From NCBI GenBank assembly GCA_946405645.1, contig CAMJHW010000068.1, forward strand, positions 1 through 7,139: 7,139 nt of DNA, in the 5' to 3' direction. The position numbers were made by a program, and so were the translations under genes. This document shows, in pieces, positions 6,234 to 7,139 of this stretch. Every line of letters begins with the position of its first letter. Position 1 is the first letter of the stretch. Under the pieces are notes generated by a model, which was given only the letters and a program-made list of their open reading frames with translations, ran no database searches and was not told the origin of the DNA. Source of the stretch: an uncultured Bacteroidales bacterium. GTDB lineage: Bacteria; Bacteroidota; Bacteroidia; Bacteroidales; UBA932.

Positions 6234-6262
6234 TTGATTTCCGCGAAGAATTCCGTATTTTG
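6234..6262 (+). promoter_or_regulatory. Probable promoter of the CPBP protease gene
   Basis: TTG (6234-6236) and TATTTTG (6256-6262) are 19 bases apart, the spacing expected between -33 and -7 elements in Bacteroidota, although the -7 box is one base shorter than TAnnTTTG. Transcription would start near 6267, about 20 bases before the ATG at 6290. Confidence 0.45.
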
Positions 6263-6289
6263 CCGTCGTTTTTGAAAAAGACTTGAGAG

Positions 6290-7129
6290 ATGTCCGTCCC
6301 CGGAAGGAAAATGAAACTGTTGTACTGGATCCCGTGCTTTCTGATCGGGATTGTGGTTTTCTTCATCATATATGCACTGATGCAAGGCTTGACCGGTTTT
6401 GCCGGAAGGGCCGGCAACGGTGCCGCCGCAGCCGTTGCCGTACTCTGCGGCATCGGCACGCTCGGGCTTTATGCGTTATGGCATAAGGCGTGGGACGGCC
6501 TGTCCGGCTGCCGCAAGGAGAATGACATCCCTCTGAACCGTTGCCTTCCAGAGACCGGCAAAGGTTTCCTGACCGGAGTGATCTATTTTGCGCTGGTGGT
6601 GGGTGTCATCGCACTGGCCGGGTGCTACAGGGTCAAGGATGTCGGATTCCACTTTATGCCGCAATTGCGTTTCTTTGCCCTGTTCTTCCTTGTAGCGGTG
6701 CTTGAGGAAGTCATCTTCCGCGGAATCATCTTCCGGATGATAGACGAGCAGTTCAACACAGTGGCAGCGTACATCGTTTCTGCGCTGGTGTTCGGAGCGG
6801 CGCACCTGGCCAATCCCGGCGCGACCTGGTGGGCCGGTCTGGCGATAGCCATCGAGGCCGGCGTCATGCTCAGCGCCGCCTACAAGTATTCCGGCACACT
6901 GTGGATGCCCATCGGCATCCACTGGGCCTGGAACTACACCCAGGGCAACATCCTCGGCTTCGCGGTCTCCGGCGGCAACGCCCGCGAAAGCGTGCTGGTC
7001 CCCGAGATCTCCGGCCCCGACATCATCACCGGCGGCCCCTTCGGCGCCGAGGCCTCCGTCGTCGCCGTCGTCATCGGCTCCCTCCTCTCCGCCCTCCTGA
7101 TCATCGCCTGGCTCCGCCGCCCCCGTTAG
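6290..7129 (+). CDS. CPBP-family intramembrane glutamic endopeptidase
   Basis: A 279-aa polytopic membrane protein of the CPBP (Abi, PF02517) family, related to eukaryotic Rce1. The catalytic motifs are intact: EEVIFRG with Glu139, Glu140 and Arg144; FGAAHLANP with His172; and HWAWNYTQG with His211 and Asn215. After them comes a loop containing ITGGPFGAEAS (246-256), frequent in bacterial members, and a last helix ending in RRPR. Hydrophobic segments near 11-33, 45-65, 95-112, 125-138, 158-172, 180-198 and 255-275 suggest seven or eight helices. Family roles include prenyl-protein processing, bacteriocin immunity and signalling; nothing here points to one. A second ATG at 6311 (MKLLYWIP) is preceded by GGAAGGAAA, looks as natural, and would give 272 aa; 6290 is the longer choice. 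The gene is divergent from the pectinesterase-like gene. Confidence 0.9.
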   Translation: MSVPGRKMKLLYWIPCFLIGIVVFFIIYALMQGLTGFAGRAGNGAAAAVAVLCGIGTLGLYALWHKAWDGLSGCRKENDIPLNRCLPETGKGFLTGVIYFALVVGVIALAGCYRVKDVGFHFMPQLRFFALFFLVAVLEEVIFRGIIFRMIDEQFNTVAAYIVSALVFGAAHLANPGATWWAGLAIAIEAGVMLSAAYKYSGTLWMPIGIHWAWNYTQGNILGFAVSGGNARESVLVPEISGPDIITGGPFGAEASVVAVVIGSLLSALLIIAWLRRPR

Positions 7130-7139
7130 CTCCCTCCTC

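Noticed and set aside
6290..7129. Abortive-infection (phage defence) role for the CPBP protein.
   Set aside because: The Abi name is historical; no toxin, bacteriocin or defence gene is nearby, so the family alone does not support a defence system.

Overview
The window looks like ordinary chromosome from a GC-rich member of the Bacteroidota, most likely order Bacteroidales. The evidence is the repeated TAnnTTTG-type -7 promoter boxes (TATCTTTG twice, TAATTTTG, TATTTTTG), start codons with little or no Shine-Dalgarno sequence, four lipoprotein signal peptides, and families common in gut Bacteroidales (DUF1080, CE8-like pectinesterase with an Ig-like front domain, fused ThrE exporter). Genus cannot be fixed from the sequence. 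I see no RNA gene, CRISPR array, insertion sequence, phage gene or attachment site. No gene-free stretch exceeds 90 bases.

Layout. Bases 1-110 are the 3' end of an ATP-type PEP carboxykinase gene, followed by a hairpin terminator (131-160) that probably also serves the converging gene on the minus strand, an EamA/DMT-family 10-helix permease (176-1117). A 9-bp inverted repeat (1141-1178) supplies matching outward-facing -7 boxes for this permease and for a plus-strand pair: a metallo-beta-lactamase-fold lipoprotein (1201-1938) and an unrecognised lipoprotein (1947-2747). That pair meets a minus-strand DUF1080 lipoprotein (2748-3386) with the two stop codons touching. A second divergent gap leads to a fused threonine/serine exporter of the ThrE (YjjP+YjjB) type (3444-4664), which converges to within 3 bases on a minus-strand pectinesterase-like lipoprotein (4668-6203). 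A third divergent gap leads to a CPBP-family intramembrane protease (6290-7129).

How the parts fit. Strands alternate, so most genes are transcribed alone; only the MBL protein and the lipoprotein after it look like an operon. Products are mainly envelope proteins: three polytopic membrane proteins and four lipoproteins, two of them in carbohydrate-related families. No susC/susD pair or sugar-responsive regulator is present, so this is not a polysaccharide utilisation locus as far as the window shows. I did not find a convincing new multi-gene system. The points most worth a second look are the unrecognised lipoprotein paired with the MBL protein, the altered active site of the pectinesterase-like protein, the mirror-image divergent promoter, and the very tight convergent gene ends.
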